Positions 34,869 through 42,841 of a stretch of DNA of 64,000 nucleotides are shown here, piece after piece. Both the position numbers and the translations under genes were made by a program. How positions within the stretch are numbered: the stretch's first letter is position 1; the number at the start of each line of letters is the position of its first letter. The notes beneath the pieces were generated by a model, which did no database searches, was not told where the DNA came from, and saw only the letters and a program-made list of their open reading frames with translations. Origin of the DNA: Propionibacteriaceae bacterium ZF39 (GTDB lineage Bacteria; Actinomycetota; Actinomycetes; Propionibacteriales; Propionibacteriaceae); the NCBI GenBank assembly GCA_039565995.1, contig CP154795.1:2914001-2978000 (forward strand). The letters are read 5' to 3'.

Positions 34869-35396
34869 ATGGCAGCAGAACGTCTCTCCCGCCGCTGGCT
34901 CATCATCTCTGCGGTGGTGGCGCTCGCCGCGTTGCTCGGGCTCGGGGCGTCGATCATGTTCATCGTGTCCATGGCCGGCGCATCGGATACGACGGGCTGG
35001 GCGGTGCCGTTCGTGGGGGCGGCGTTGGCCTGCATCGTGCTGACCGGCGCGGTGCCGGTGTTCAAGGCGTACGCCCCCCTCCCGCGCTGGGCGCGTTGGG
35101 CGGTGCCGATCTTCGTCGGGATCTTCGCGATCGTCGCCGCCGCTGCCGTGTGGATCCTGATGTCACTGCTGCTGTGTGAGGCGGACGGAGTCTGCCGCAC
35201 GGTCGACACGTGGCGGGCTGTGCCGGGGTTCATTGCCTGCGGAATCCTCGCGGCCTCGGGCCCGGGTCTTGGGGCCTTGGCTGCCAGAGAGGACTGGCGT
35301 GGGCGCCTGTTCGCGGGGTCGATCGTGCTTGGGATCCTCGGCGTTTTTATCGCCCTGGCCGGCTGGGTGGAGCTGAATATCTATCCGCTCGCCTGA
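34869..35396 (+). CDS. Polytopic membrane protein of unknown function
   Basis: A 175-residue protein with five predicted membrane helices (about 10-34, 44-62, 78-102, 117-135 and 147-170) and a short Cys-containing loop (LLCEADGVCRTVD). The ATG at 34869 gives a compact N-terminus MAAERLSRRW; an in-frame ATG at 34794 would add 25 less typical residues. It lies in the accessory segment between the glycerate-kinase-like gene and pspA. No family is recognised. Confidence 0.6.
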   Translation: MAAERLSRRWLIISAVVALAALLGLGASIMFIVSMAGASDTTGWAVPFVGAALACIVLTGAVPVFKAYAPLPRWARWAVPIFVGIFAIVAAAAVWILMSLLLCEADGVCRTVDTWRAVPGFIACGILAASGPGLGALAAREDWRGRLFAGSIVLGILGVFIALAGWVELNIYPLA

Positions 35397-35645
35397 TCAA
35401 CCCTCTCGCAGCGAAGCCCACGTGGACTGAAGATCAGCTCGCACTTCCTCAAGTGGAACCCCTCGTGACGGATCTGCCGTCAGGGCGTCATAGATGTCGG
35501 CCACCTCGGTCCTCAGCCAGTTCTCCATGACCGCATCTACAGCAGTGTCTCCGTCGACACATTCCAACAGTCGAAGCGCGACGTGCTTGCGCTCCTCAGG
35601 GGGCAGGGGCCCCGCCCCATAGAACTCCGCTTCGCTCAACGGCAT
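35397..35645 (-). CDS. Addiction-module antitoxin-like protein without adjacent toxin
   Basis: An 82-residue acidic protein. The pattern PPEERKHVALRLLECVD, then VMENWLRTEVADIYDAL and GVPLEEVRADLQ, matches the short RelB/TIGR02574-type putative addiction module proteins, which neutralise ParE/RelE toxins. The usual toxin would follow on the same strand, but the stop is adjacent to the convergent membrane protein gene and no toxin is visible. It is either an orphan or a relic. The ATG at 35645 follows no strong ribosome-binding site. Confidence 0.55.
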   Translation of the reverse strand: MPLSEAEFYGAGPLPPEERKHVALRLLECVDGDTAVDAVMENWLRTEVADIYDALTADPSRGVPLEEVRADLQSTWASLREG

Positions 35646-35707
35646 GTGGCCAAGACTAGTTTGGGCTTGGCGCAGATGCACTGATCCACAGCAGCCGCTT
35701 GGCGGCA

Positions 35708-35751
35708 ATCGCTCAGCCTCCTGTGGAACATCGCTCAGCCTCCTGTGGAAC
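35708..35751 (+). repeat. 22-bp exact tandem duplication before the Mrr gene
   Basis: Two adjacent identical 22-base units, 35708-35729 and 35730-35751, each containing GCTCAGCCTCCTGTGGAAC, end 9 bases before the start codon of the restriction gene. Each carries CCTCCTGTGG rather than a forward ribosome-binding site, so they may be a small promoter-region duplication. Confidence 0.8.
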
Positions 35752-35760
35752 CATGTCTGA

Positions 35761-36681
35761 ATGGCAAGCACCGGTGAATCCCAGGTCCCTCCCTGGTCGC
35801 GCCTGACCATTTGGTGCCTGCGCGCCTTGTCTGACGGAGCCACGAAAGCGAGGCGTGTCATCCGATCCGAGGCTGCCGCGCTCGCCAACTTGCCTGCCGG
35901 CGCGGCTGAGGAAACCCTTGCCTCTGGGGGCACGCGTCTGAACCAACGATTGGATTGGGCAATCACCCACCTCGCTAGAGCGCAACTGATCGAGCAGACA
36001 GCTCGTGCCCAATATCGGATAAGCAACAAGGGCCGGCAGTGGTACCAGAACCATCCGGACGGCATGAGCTACTCCGAGGCGAACAGTTACTTCGGCCCCT
36101 ACTGGCCCAAGACCGCAGATGTGGGCCCTGACCCCGAACCATCAGTGCGGGAATCGGGTGTTGAAGACCCTGACGAGCGGATGGATACCGCCCAAGCCAC
36201 GAACCGCGAGTCCGTCGGCACCGAACTGCTCGATCTATTGCGTGCCTCCGACCCAGCGTTTTTCGAGCGGTCGGTGGTGGACCTGCTCCTCAAGATGGGC
36301 TACGGGGGCGCTGAGAAACGCGGCACCGCCATTGGAAAGTCCGGAGACGGCGGTGTCGACGGCGTTATCGATGAGGACGTCCTCGGCCTGGACCGGATCT
36401 ACATTCAGGCCAAGCGGCACGCCGAAGGAAACAACATCGCGGCAGATCGGATCCAAGCCTTCGTCGGAGCCCTGCATGGAAGGGGAGCCACCAAGGGCGT
36501 ATTTATCACCACAAGCCGATTCACTCCTGCCGCGATCCAATACGCAACGAGCGTGCCGACTCAAGTCCGCCTCATCGATGGAGATCGGTTGGTTGCCCTC
36601 ATGATGAAGTATTTGGTCGGCGTTGAGACCAAGAACACCTACACGACAGTCGGCATCGATATGGACTATTTCGAACAGTAG
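35761..36681 (+). CDS. Mrr-type (type IV) restriction endonuclease
   Basis: A 306-residue protein. The N-terminal part (about 10-100) is the winged-helix-like Mrr_N recognition region. The C-terminal Mrr catalytic domain has FFERSVVDLLLKMGYG (E169), SGDGGVDGVI (D200) and IYIQAKRH (Q216, K218), the D-QxK nuclease core. Such enzymes cleave methylated foreign DNA and need no partner methylase. The gene appears lower in GC and uses more A/T-ending codons than its neighbours, which suggests horizontal acquisition. It sits in the gap between conserved genes beside an antitoxin-like ORF. Confidence 0.9.
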   Translation: MASTGESQVPPWSRLTIWCLRALSDGATKARRVIRSEAAALANLPAGAAEETLASGGTRLNQRLDWAITHLARAQLIEQTARAQYRISNKGRQWYQNHPDGMSYSEANSYFGPYWPKTADVGPDPEPSVRESGVEDPDERMDTAQATNRESVGTELLDLLRASDPAFFERSVVDLLLKMGYGGAEKRGTAIGKSGDGGVDGVIDEDVLGLDRIYIQAKRHAEGNNIAADRIQAFVGALHGRGATKGVFITTSRFTPAAIQYATSVPTQVRLIDGDRLVALMMKYLVGVETKNTYTTVGIDMDYFEQ

Positions 36682-36839
36682 GGTGAACTGTCGGAGACCA
36701 AAGTCCCATAGCCCTTCGCCCGATCTGCTTTTGGCCCCTCACGAAGGGGGCGCTGGTCCAGTGTTTGAGGATCAGATTCTCGCCGGACAATCTCACACTC
36801 CTTCTCGCCCAATCTGACACTGCTACTCGGCAGGGAGCG

Positions 36840-36874
36840 AAAGAAAGCCGCCCCGAGCCAGTTGGCTCGGGGCA
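36840..36874 (-). terminator. Intrinsic terminator of the pspA operon
   Basis: GCCCCGAGCC (36851-36860) pairs perfectly with GGCTCGGGGC (36865-36874) around AGTT. On the minus strand it is followed by GGCTTTCTTTCG. It lies 24 bases after the stop of the last gene. Confidence 0.75.
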
Positions 36875-36897
36875 GCGTAGGCGTACTCGAAAAGAAT

Positions 36898-37197
36898 TCA
36901 GACCCCGCGACCAGGGATGAAGCCCTCTTCGGCGCTGGCGCCCTCAAGCAACTCCTGCACATCGGCCAACGTCGCATCGGCGTCGGGGATGATCAGGTCG
37001 GAATCCTCCAGCGAGTCCGCCGGCAGCGGCGTACCCAATTCCTGGATCTCGTCGATCAGGGTCTTCAGCGCCTTGGTCAGGGCCTCCTGATCCCCCGCCG
37101 CGACGGCTGCCTCGACGGCATCGTCACAGGCATTGAGATTGTCCATATGCGACTCATCGAAGCGATATTGCCCCAGGTTGAGAACGCGAATGATCAT
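36898..37197 (-). CDS. PspA-associated protein PspAA
   Basis: A 99-residue acidic protein starting MIIRVLNLGQYRFDESHMDN. It has the compact fold pattern of PspAA proteins that accompany PspA in actinobacteria, with a helical DEIQELGTPLPADSLEDSDLI segment. The ATG overlaps the pspA stop (ATGA), so it is made with PspA. The partnership is clear from position and family, but the biochemical role is unknown. Confidence 0.82.
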   Translation of the reverse strand: MIIRVLNLGQYRFDESHMDNLNACDDAVEAAVAAGDQEALTKALKTLIDEIQELGTPLPADSLEDSDLIIPDADATLADVQELLEGASAEEGFIPGRGV

Positions 37198-38156
37198 CGC
37201 ATGTCCCCCTGGTTGGGACGCTCGTCGACGGGATAGGCCTCGAAGGGAGCCTCGGGCGTACCCTGCTGCGGCGCGGCCTGGGGCGCCTGATAGCCCTGAC
37301 CCTGCTGCGGAGCCTGGCCCTGCTGCACCTGCGGGTTCTGATAACCACCCTGAGCCGGAGGCTGCTGCCACTGGCCCTGACCCTGCTGGCCCTGGCCCTG
37401 CTGCTGATACTGCGCCGGGCCGCCCTCGATCGCCTGCTGCTGATGAGCGGGCCCGGAGCCGAGCTGGGCCTTCATGCGGGCCAGTTCGTTCTCGACATCG
37501 GAGCCGGAGGACAGCGCCTCGAGCTCGCGGGTGATGTCGTCCTTCGAGGTGCCGGTGACATCGTCGAACACACCGGAAGCCAGGAGCTCGTCCATCGCGC
37601 CCGCGCGGGCCTGCATCTCTGCTGTCTTGTCCTCGGCGCGCTGGATGGCGAGACCGACGTCGCCCATCTCTTCACCGATGCCCGAGAAGGCCTCGTTGAT
37701 GCGGGTCTGGGCCTGTGCGGCGGTGTAGTTAGCCTTGATGGTCTCCTTGCGCGTGCGGAACGCGTCGACCTTGGCCTGCAGGCGCTGCGAGGCCTGGACG
37801 AGCTTCTCCTCCTCGCCCTGCAACTGCGCATGCTGGGTCTGCAGGTCACCGAGCTGCTGCTGCAGGCCGGACTTGCGGGTCAGCGCCTCGCGCGCAAGAT
37901 CCTCGCGCCCGACTTCGAGCGCCTTCTGGGCCTGCTGGTTGAGCTTGTCGATCTGGGTGTTCAGCTGGTTGGCCTGCAGCTCGACCCGCTTGCGGCTCGT
38001 CGCCACATCGGCGACGCCGCGGCGCACCTTCTGGAGCAGCTCCTGCTGCTTCTTGTAGGAGACCTCAAGGGTCTCGCGGGGGTCCTCGACCTTGTCCAGT
38101 GCCTTGTCTGCCTTGGCACGGAAGACGGTCGAGAGCCGGTTGAAAAATCCGCTCAT
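37194..38156 (-). CDS. pspA: Phage shock protein A (PspA/IM30) homologue with Gln-rich tail
   Basis: A 320-residue protein. Residues 1-225 form the long coiled coil of PspA/Vipp1, starting with the amphipathic membrane-binding helix MSGFFNRLSTVFRAKADKAL. The last 85 residues are a Gln/Gly/Pro-rich low-complexity extension with repeats such as GQGQQGQGQ, not present in E. coli PspA. It would stabilise stressed membranes. It heads the operon with PspAA. The 230-base divergent region upstream is shared with the DUF3043 gene and includes overlapping CGTACG palindromes near 38180. Confidence 0.92.
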   Translation of the reverse strand: MSGFFNRLSTVFRAKADKALDKVEDPRETLEVSYKKQQELLQKVRRGVADVATSRKRVELQANQLNTQIDKLNQQAQKALEVGREDLAREALTRKSGLQQQLGDLQTQHAQLQGEEEKLVQASQRLQAKVDAFRTRKETIKANYTAAQAQTRINEAFSGIGEEMGDVGLAIQRAEDKTAEMQARAGAMDELLASGVFDDVTGTSKDDITRELEALSSGSDVENELARMKAQLGSGPAHQQQAIEGGPAQYQQQGQGQQGQGQWQQPPAQGGYQNPQVQQGQAPQQGQGYQAPQAAPQQGTPEAPFEAYPVDERPNQGDMR

Positions 38157-38389
38157 GAGGTGCCCGGGTCCTTCCGATCGCGTACGCGTACGCGCTCTAG
38201 CCTAGGTGCTGCAACCCAACCCTGAAACCGGGCCCGCCCTGATTCGTCCCAACCGACACACCGGTCAATCCCCAAGTTCGGGTCCCACCCCGCGCTTCGA
38301 TTCGAAATCGTCGCCTGCGGCTGGGAGAATGCGGGCCAACAGCTTCACGCCGCGATCGGCGTACCCCCTGACACGAGGATCCCACCACG

Positions 38390-38956
38390 ATGGCCCTGTT
38401 CCGCAAGAAGGACCCCGAGCCGGCACCCGCTCCCGAGCCCACTCCGGCCGCGCCGAAGGGATCCCGCAAGAAGGAAGGCCCCACGCCCACCCGGCGTCAG
38501 GCCGAGGCCGCTCGCCTGCAGCGCATCAACCCGCAGATGTCCAAGAAAGAGGCGCGCCGCCGCAATGCGGAGGCGAATCGCAAACAGCGGATGTCGGCCA
38601 TGGAGGAGCGCGACGGCACGCCGGAGCGCAAGCTCATGCGCGACTTCGTCGATTCGCGCTGGAGCCTGGGCGAGTTCCTGCTCCCGGCGATGATGATCTT
38701 CCTGGCGCTGAGCTTCCTGCAGTCCCAGGTCCCGTCGATGAGCATGGTGTCGTTGGGCCTGATGTACGCGTACATCCTCTTCACCCTCTTCGACCTGTTC
38801 GTGATGTGGCGCAAATACAAGCGCATCGCCGCCGAACGCTTCCCGGGCCTGGAGCTCAAGGGCAAGGGCGTCATGATGTTCGGCTTCAACCGCTCGATCC
38901 AGATGCGCCGCCTGCGCATGCCGCGGCCGGTCGTCAAGCGTGGAGGTGCCTACTGA
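38390..38956 (+). CDS. DUF3043 membrane protein
   Basis: A 188-residue actinobacterial protein with a basic, Pro/Ala/Lys-rich N-terminal third, two membrane helices (about 102-120 and 125-143) and a basic C-terminal tail (KRGGAY). It matches the DUF3043 family, found next to Rv2205c-like genes in mycobacteria (Rv2206). The function is not known. Its TGA overlaps the ATG of the following small gene by one base. Confidence 0.85.
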   Translation: MALFRKKDPEPAPAPEPTPAAPKGSRKKEGPTPTRRQAEAARLQRINPQMSKKEARRRNAEANRKQRMSAMEERDGTPERKLMRDFVDSRWSLGEFLLPAMMIFLALSFLQSQVPSMSMVSLGLMYAYILFTLFDLFVMWRKYKRIAAERFPGLELKGKGVMMFGFNRSIQMRRLRMPRPVVKRGGAY

Positions 38957-39132
38957 TGTGGTTCTGGAAGCCGGACGCCGGTGACATCGACCAAACCTTC
39001 GACACCCAGGCCGACGCCGAGTCCTGGTTGACCGAGAACTATCCCGATCTCCAGGACGCCGGCGTCTCCGAGGTCACGCTCATGGAGGAGGACCGGGTCG
39101 TCTATGGCCCGATGTCGCTCGACCCGGCCTGA
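38956..39132 (+). CDS. Small acidic conserved protein
   Basis: A 58-residue protein, MWFWKPDAGDIDQTFDTQAD..., with Trp-rich start and acidic body. A perfect GGAGGTG site 8 bases upstream, inside the DUF3043 gene, and a TGATG overlap support translation. Similar short proteins are common in actinobacteria (from memory). They look like one small beta/alpha unit. No function can be assigned. Confidence 0.75.
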   Translation: MWFWKPDAGDIDQTFDTQADAESWLTENYPDLQDAGVSEVTLMEEDRVVYGPMSLDPA

Positions 39133-39146
39133 GCCCCCGGAATTGG

Positions 39147-39183
39147 TTGAGCCTGTCGAAAACGGTGGGTTCGACAGGCTCAA
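39147..39183. terminator. Bidirectional hairpin of the TTGAGCCTGTCGAA type
   Basis: TTGAGCCTGTCGAA (39147-39160) and its exact reverse complement (39170-39183) form a 14-bp stem around AACGGTGGG, between two convergent genes. The same palindrome is a frequent intergenic repeat in many actinobacterial genomes (from memory), so it may be a REP-like element serving as terminator. Confidence 0.75.
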
Positions 39184-39200
39184 TCTGTTTGTTGGCAGGC

Positions 39201-40298
39201 TCAGCTCTCGCGTACGCCCGGGGTCACGAACGGAGGCTTGACGAGGTCGAACTCCTCGACGCGGTTGCGCACCTGCACGCCGACCTTCACGCCCGGCTCG
39301 ATGGCCGAGTCGACGAGCGCGAGCCCGATGCCCTTCTGGAGGCTCGGCGAGAACGTGCCCGACGTGACCTCACCGATCTCCTTGCCATCGGCATCGACGA
39401 CCGTCATGTGCGGGCGCGGGATGCCACGACCGGCCGCGATGATGCCCCACAGCTTGCGTTTCGGACCGGCCTCCCGCTCGGCGCGCAGCGCCTCGTGACC
39501 GATGAACTCGTCCTTCTTCCAGCCCACGGCCCAACCGGTGCGCGCCTGGACCGGCGAGATCGTCGGCGACAGGTCCTGACCGTGCAGGGGATAACCCATC
39601 TCGGTCCGCAGCGTGTCGCGGGAGCCGAGGCCGCAGGGCATGATGCCGAACTCCTCACCGGCAGCCATGACCGCGTCCCAGACCTTCTCGGCCGATTCGA
39701 CCGGGGTGACGAGCTCGTAGCCGCGCTCACCCGTATAACCGGTGCGGCACACGGTCAGCGAGACCCCGTCGAGGTCGGCGACATCGAACGACATGTAGTC
39801 ATGCCCCGTCGGCAGGCCGAGCTTCTCGAGGACGTCGTCCGACTTGGTGCCCTGGATCGCGAGCACGGCGTACTTCTCGTGCTCGTTCGTCACCTCGATG
39901 CCCTCGGGCGCATGCGCCTTCAAGACCTCGACCACGCCGGCGTTGTTGCCGGCGTTGGGGATCAGGAAGACGTGGTCGTCGGCGAACCGATAGGCGATCA
40001 GGTCGTCCTGCACACCACCGTCTTCGGTGCACAGCAGCGTGTATTGCGCCTGGCCGTCGCCGATCTTGTTGAGATCGTTGCTGAAGCAGCGGTTGAGGAA
40101 GTCGACCGCACCCTCGCCCCGCACGGTCGCCTTGCCGAGGTGGGACACGTCGAAGAGACCGACCGATTCACGGACGGCCTTGTGCTCGGCCACGATGCCG
40201 GCATATTGCAGCGGCATCGACCAGCCACTGAACTCCGCGAACTTCGCTCCCGCGGCCTCGTGGCGCGCGTGCAGGACTGGCTTCTTGAGATCGGTCAT
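39201..40298 (-). CDS. gcvT: Glycine cleavage system aminomethyltransferase (T protein)
   Basis: A 365-residue folate-dependent enzyme that takes the aminomethyl group from the H-protein lipoyl arm and gives methylene-THF and ammonia. Typical segments are FSGWSMPLQYAGI, VSHLGKATVRG, CRTGYTGERGYEL, LGSRDTLRTEMGYPLHG and GIGLALVD. H and P proteins are not in the window. The location near the lipoylation genes lipB/lipA is shared with M. tuberculosis (Rv2211c). It is divergent from the aminopeptidase gene. Confidence 0.94.
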   Translation of the reverse strand: MTDLKKPVLHARHEAAGAKFAEFSGWSMPLQYAGIVAEHKAVRESVGLFDVSHLGKATVRGEGAVDFLNRCFSNDLNKIGDGQAQYTLLCTEDGGVQDDLIAYRFADDHVFLIPNAGNNAGVVEVLKAHAPEGIEVTNEHEKYAVLAIQGTKSDDVLEKLGLPTGHDYMSFDVADLDGVSLTVCRTGYTGERGYELVTPVESAEKVWDAVMAAGEEFGIMPCGLGSRDTLRTEMGYPLHGQDLSPTISPVQARTGWAVGWKKDEFIGHEALRAEREAGPKRKLWGIIAAGRGIPRPHMTVVDADGKEIGEVTSGTFSPSLQKGIGLALVDSAIEPGVKVGVQVRNRVEEFDLVKPPFVTPGVRES

Positions 40299-40440
40299 CG
40301 ATGTGGCTCCTCTCCCCGGAGTCGGCGCTGCTCATGGGGGACGTCGGCGCCGACGAACACGATGTGGCACGAACTTATCGCAAAGGCGGCGGTAGCCTGA
40401 CCCGGACGAACAATCCCATCTCACCGAAGCGGAGACCACT

Positions 40441-41928
40441 GTGGTGAACCCGATCACCCTGCCCCAGCTGAGCCGTGTCAAGGCCGTGCCGGCCAGGACC
40501 GATGCCCTGGTCGTTGCCCTGACCGGCGACGGCGACAAGACCGAGGTACGCCTGCCGAGCGGGCTGGCCAAGAGCTTCGAGAAGAAGTTCGGCTCCTCGG
40601 CGGCCGAGGTGGTGGCGGAGCTGGGCGGCAAGCCGAAGCCGGGATCGGTCACGGTGCTCCCCGGCGGGAATGGTCAGCGTCTGGTGGTCGTCGGCCTCGG
40701 CTCCGATGCCCCCAGCCCCGCCACGCTGCGTACGGCGGCCGGTGCAGCCGCCCGCGTGGTGAGCGGGCTTTCCGGCGTGGGCCGCGTCGCCGTCGCCCTG
40801 CCTGCCGACGAGCCGGAACTGCTCAAGGCCGTGGTCGAGGGCACGCTCCTGGGTCAGTACGGCTATGCCGGAGTCAAGTCGGAGGCCAAGGACAAGCCCG
40901 CCCCCGAGTTCAGCATCGTCTCGACGGTGGCCGACAACCGCATCGTCGACGATGCGCGCGCGATCACGGCGGCCCAGGTCGTCGCCCGCGAGTGGGTCAA
41001 CCTTCCCCCGAACCTGCTCTATCCCGACTCCTTCGCCCAGGCCGCGAAGCAGTTCGTCGCCGACAGCAAGATCGCCGTGGAGATCCTCACCGAGAAGGAA
41101 CTCGAGCGTGACGGCTTTGGCGGGTTCATGGCGGTCGGCGGCGGTTCGTCGCGGCTGCCGCGACTCGTCCGCCTGTCGTACGCCCCAGCGCGCGCGAAGG
41201 CCCACCTGGTGCTCGTCGGCAAGGGCCTGACCTTCGACTCCGGCGGCCTCAACCTGAAGCCCGGCGACTCGATGTCGACGATGCGCTGCGACATGGCCGG
41301 CGCGGCGGCAGTCATCGCCGCGACCCAGGCGATCGCCCAACTCGGGCTGAAGGTCAAGGTCACGACCTATGCGTGCATGGCCGAGAACATGCCGTCCGAC
41401 ACGGCGTTCCGCCCCTCCGACGTCCTGACGATGTACGGCGGGACCACCGTCGAGAACTACAACACCGACGCCGAGGGCCGGCTCGTGCTGGCCGACGCCC
41501 TGGCGCGCGGTTCGGAGGACAACCCCGATCTGGTGATCGACGTTGCGACCCTGACGGGTGCCGCCATGGTGGCGCTGGGCACCGAGATCTTCGGTGTCTT
41601 CTCCGATTCCGACGAGGTCGCCGATCGCGTGCTCGGGGCCGCGGAGACCGCGGGCGAGCAGGCCTGGCGCCTGCCCATGGGTGAGTGGAGCGCCGAGGCG
41701 CTGGAGTCGAAGGTCGCCGACCTCAAGTCGGGCGGCGGACGCTGGGGCGGTGCCTCGATCGCGGCGTCGTTCCTGCGCCACTTCGTCGCCGACGAGCTCG
41801 ACTGGGCCCATCTCGACATCGCCCCCGGCAGCTTCAACGAGGGCTCGGCCAAGGGCGAGATCCCCGTGGGCGGCACGGGCATCGCGGTGCGCACCCTCGT
41901 CGAGGTCGCCCGCGGGCTGCAGAACTGA
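40441..41928 (+). CDS. pepA: Leucyl aminopeptidase (M17)
   Basis: A 495-residue cytosolic metallo-aminopeptidase. The C-terminal catalytic domain contains the metal-binding LVLVGKGLTFDSGGLNLKP, MRCDMAGAA and the family signature NTDAEGRLVLADAL. Two adjacent GTG codons (40441, 40444) can serve as start. It removes N-terminal residues from peptides and may also process Cys-Gly-type dipeptides. It matches Rv2213 in the same gene order. Confidence 0.94.
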   Translation: MVNPITLPQLSRVKAVPARTDALVVALTGDGDKTEVRLPSGLAKSFEKKFGSSAAEVVAELGGKPKPGSVTVLPGGNGQRLVVVGLGSDAPSPATLRTAAGAAARVVSGLSGVGRVAVALPADEPELLKAVVEGTLLGQYGYAGVKSEAKDKPAPEFSIVSTVADNRIVDDARAITAAQVVAREWVNLPPNLLYPDSFAQAAKQFVADSKIAVEILTEKELERDGFGGFMAVGGGSSRLPRLVRLSYAPARAKAHLVLVGKGLTFDSGGLNLKPGDSMSTMRCDMAGAAAVIAATQAIAQLGLKVKVTTYACMAENMPSDTAFRPSDVLTMYGGTTVENYNTDAEGRLVLADALARGSEDNPDLVIDVATLTGAAMVALGTEIFGVFSDSDEVADRVLGAAETAGEQAWRLPMGEWSAEALESKVADLKSGGGRWGGASIAASFLRHFVADELDWAHLDIAPGSFNEGSAKGEIPVGGTGIAVRTLVEVARGLQN

Positions 41929-41938
41929 GCCCACGCCG

Positions 41939-42823
41939 GTGACCGTCTGGATCGATACCCCCGCGTGGCCGCACCGCGGGCAGATGTTCGCCCACATGGT
42001 GTCGGACACGTCCCTCGAGGAGTTGCACGTCGTCGCCGAGCGCGCCGGCGTACACCCGCGGGGGTTCGATCGCGATCACTACGACGTGCCCGAGCGGTTG
42101 CACGGCGCCTGCCTCGATGCAGGTGCCGTGCCGGCGCATACGCGGCGCCTGGTGCGGGCCCTGCGCGAGTCCGGGTTGCGCCTGACGAAGGCCCAGCTCA
42201 GGGCCGACCGGGAAGCCAGACGGTCCCGGCTTCTGGCGCGGTGGCCGCTCCCGCAGTCGGCCGCGCTCGCCGAGGAGTTGCTCGACCGGTGGTCCGAGCG
42301 CGGGCGGCGCTATCACGACCCGCGCCATCTCGAACATTGTCTGGTCGCACTCGACGTGGTCGGGACCAGTGAGGACGTCGTCCGCCTGGCGGCGTGGTTC
42401 CACGACGCGATCTATGAAGGGCGTGGCGGAGGCGCCGATGAGGAGGCCTCGGCGCAGTTGGCCGAGGAGCGCCTGGCCGGCGTACTCTCCCCCACCGACG
42501 TCGCCGAGGTCGCCCGCCTGATCCGCCTGACCGCCGGCCACGAAACCGTCCGGGGAGACCGCCGCGGCAATCAGCTCTGCGATGCCGACCTGGCGATCCT
42601 GGGCGAGACCCCGGACAGGTACGCGCGCTATTGCCGCGACATCCGGGTCGAGTACGCCGAGGTCCCGCTCCCCGACTTCCGGCGCGGCCGGCTGCAGGTC
42701 GTGCAGCTGTTGCTCTATCGCGAGCATCTCTATCGCACCGACATCGGCCTCACGCTCTGGGCGCGCAATGCGCGGGAGAACCTGGCCCAGGAAGCCGCGC
42801 GGCTCTCGCGCCCCCTGCCCTGA
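41939..42823 (+). CDS. DUF4031 - HD domain fusion protein
   Basis: A 294-residue protein starting at GTG. Residues 1-85 form a DUF4031 domain (MTVWIDTPAWPHRGQMFAHM, HYDVPERLH), and 95-290 form an HD-type metal-dependent phosphohydrolase domain: YHDPRHLEHCL, AAWFHDAIYE, HE in TAGHETV and LCDADLAILG. Both domains are known as separate genes, so here they are joined. It starts 10 bases after pepA and is probably cotranscribed. The substrate is unknown, with a nucleotide or modified nucleotide as one possibility. Confidence 0.82.
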   Translation: MTVWIDTPAWPHRGQMFAHMVSDTSLEELHVVAERAGVHPRGFDRDHYDVPERLHGACLDAGAVPAHTRRLVRALRESGLRLTKAQLRADREARRSRLLARWPLPQSAALAEELLDRWSERGRRYHDPRHLEHCLVALDVVGTSEDVVRLAAWFHDAIYEGRGGGADEEASAQLAEERLAGVLSPTDVAEVARLIRLTAGHETVRGDRRGNQLCDADLAILGETPDRYARYCRDIRVEYAEVPLPDFRRGRLQVVQLLLYREHLYRTDIGLTLWARNARENLAQEAARLSRPLP

Positions 42824-42841
42824 CCCGCGGAGTCCGAAAGC

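Noticed and set aside
35708-35751. Start of a CRISPR-like array
   Set aside because: Only two directly adjacent identical units, no spacers and no cas genes.
38157-38389. Plus-strand coding frame preceding the DUF3043 start
   Set aside because: An open frame runs through the divergent promoter and across DUF3043 in another register, but its only real coding part is the last 58 codons, listed separately.
39147-39183. Terminal inverted repeat of an insertion sequence
   Set aside because: No transposase or second end nearby. The TTGAGCCTGTCGAA palindrome is a common intergenic hairpin and sits neatly between convergent genes.
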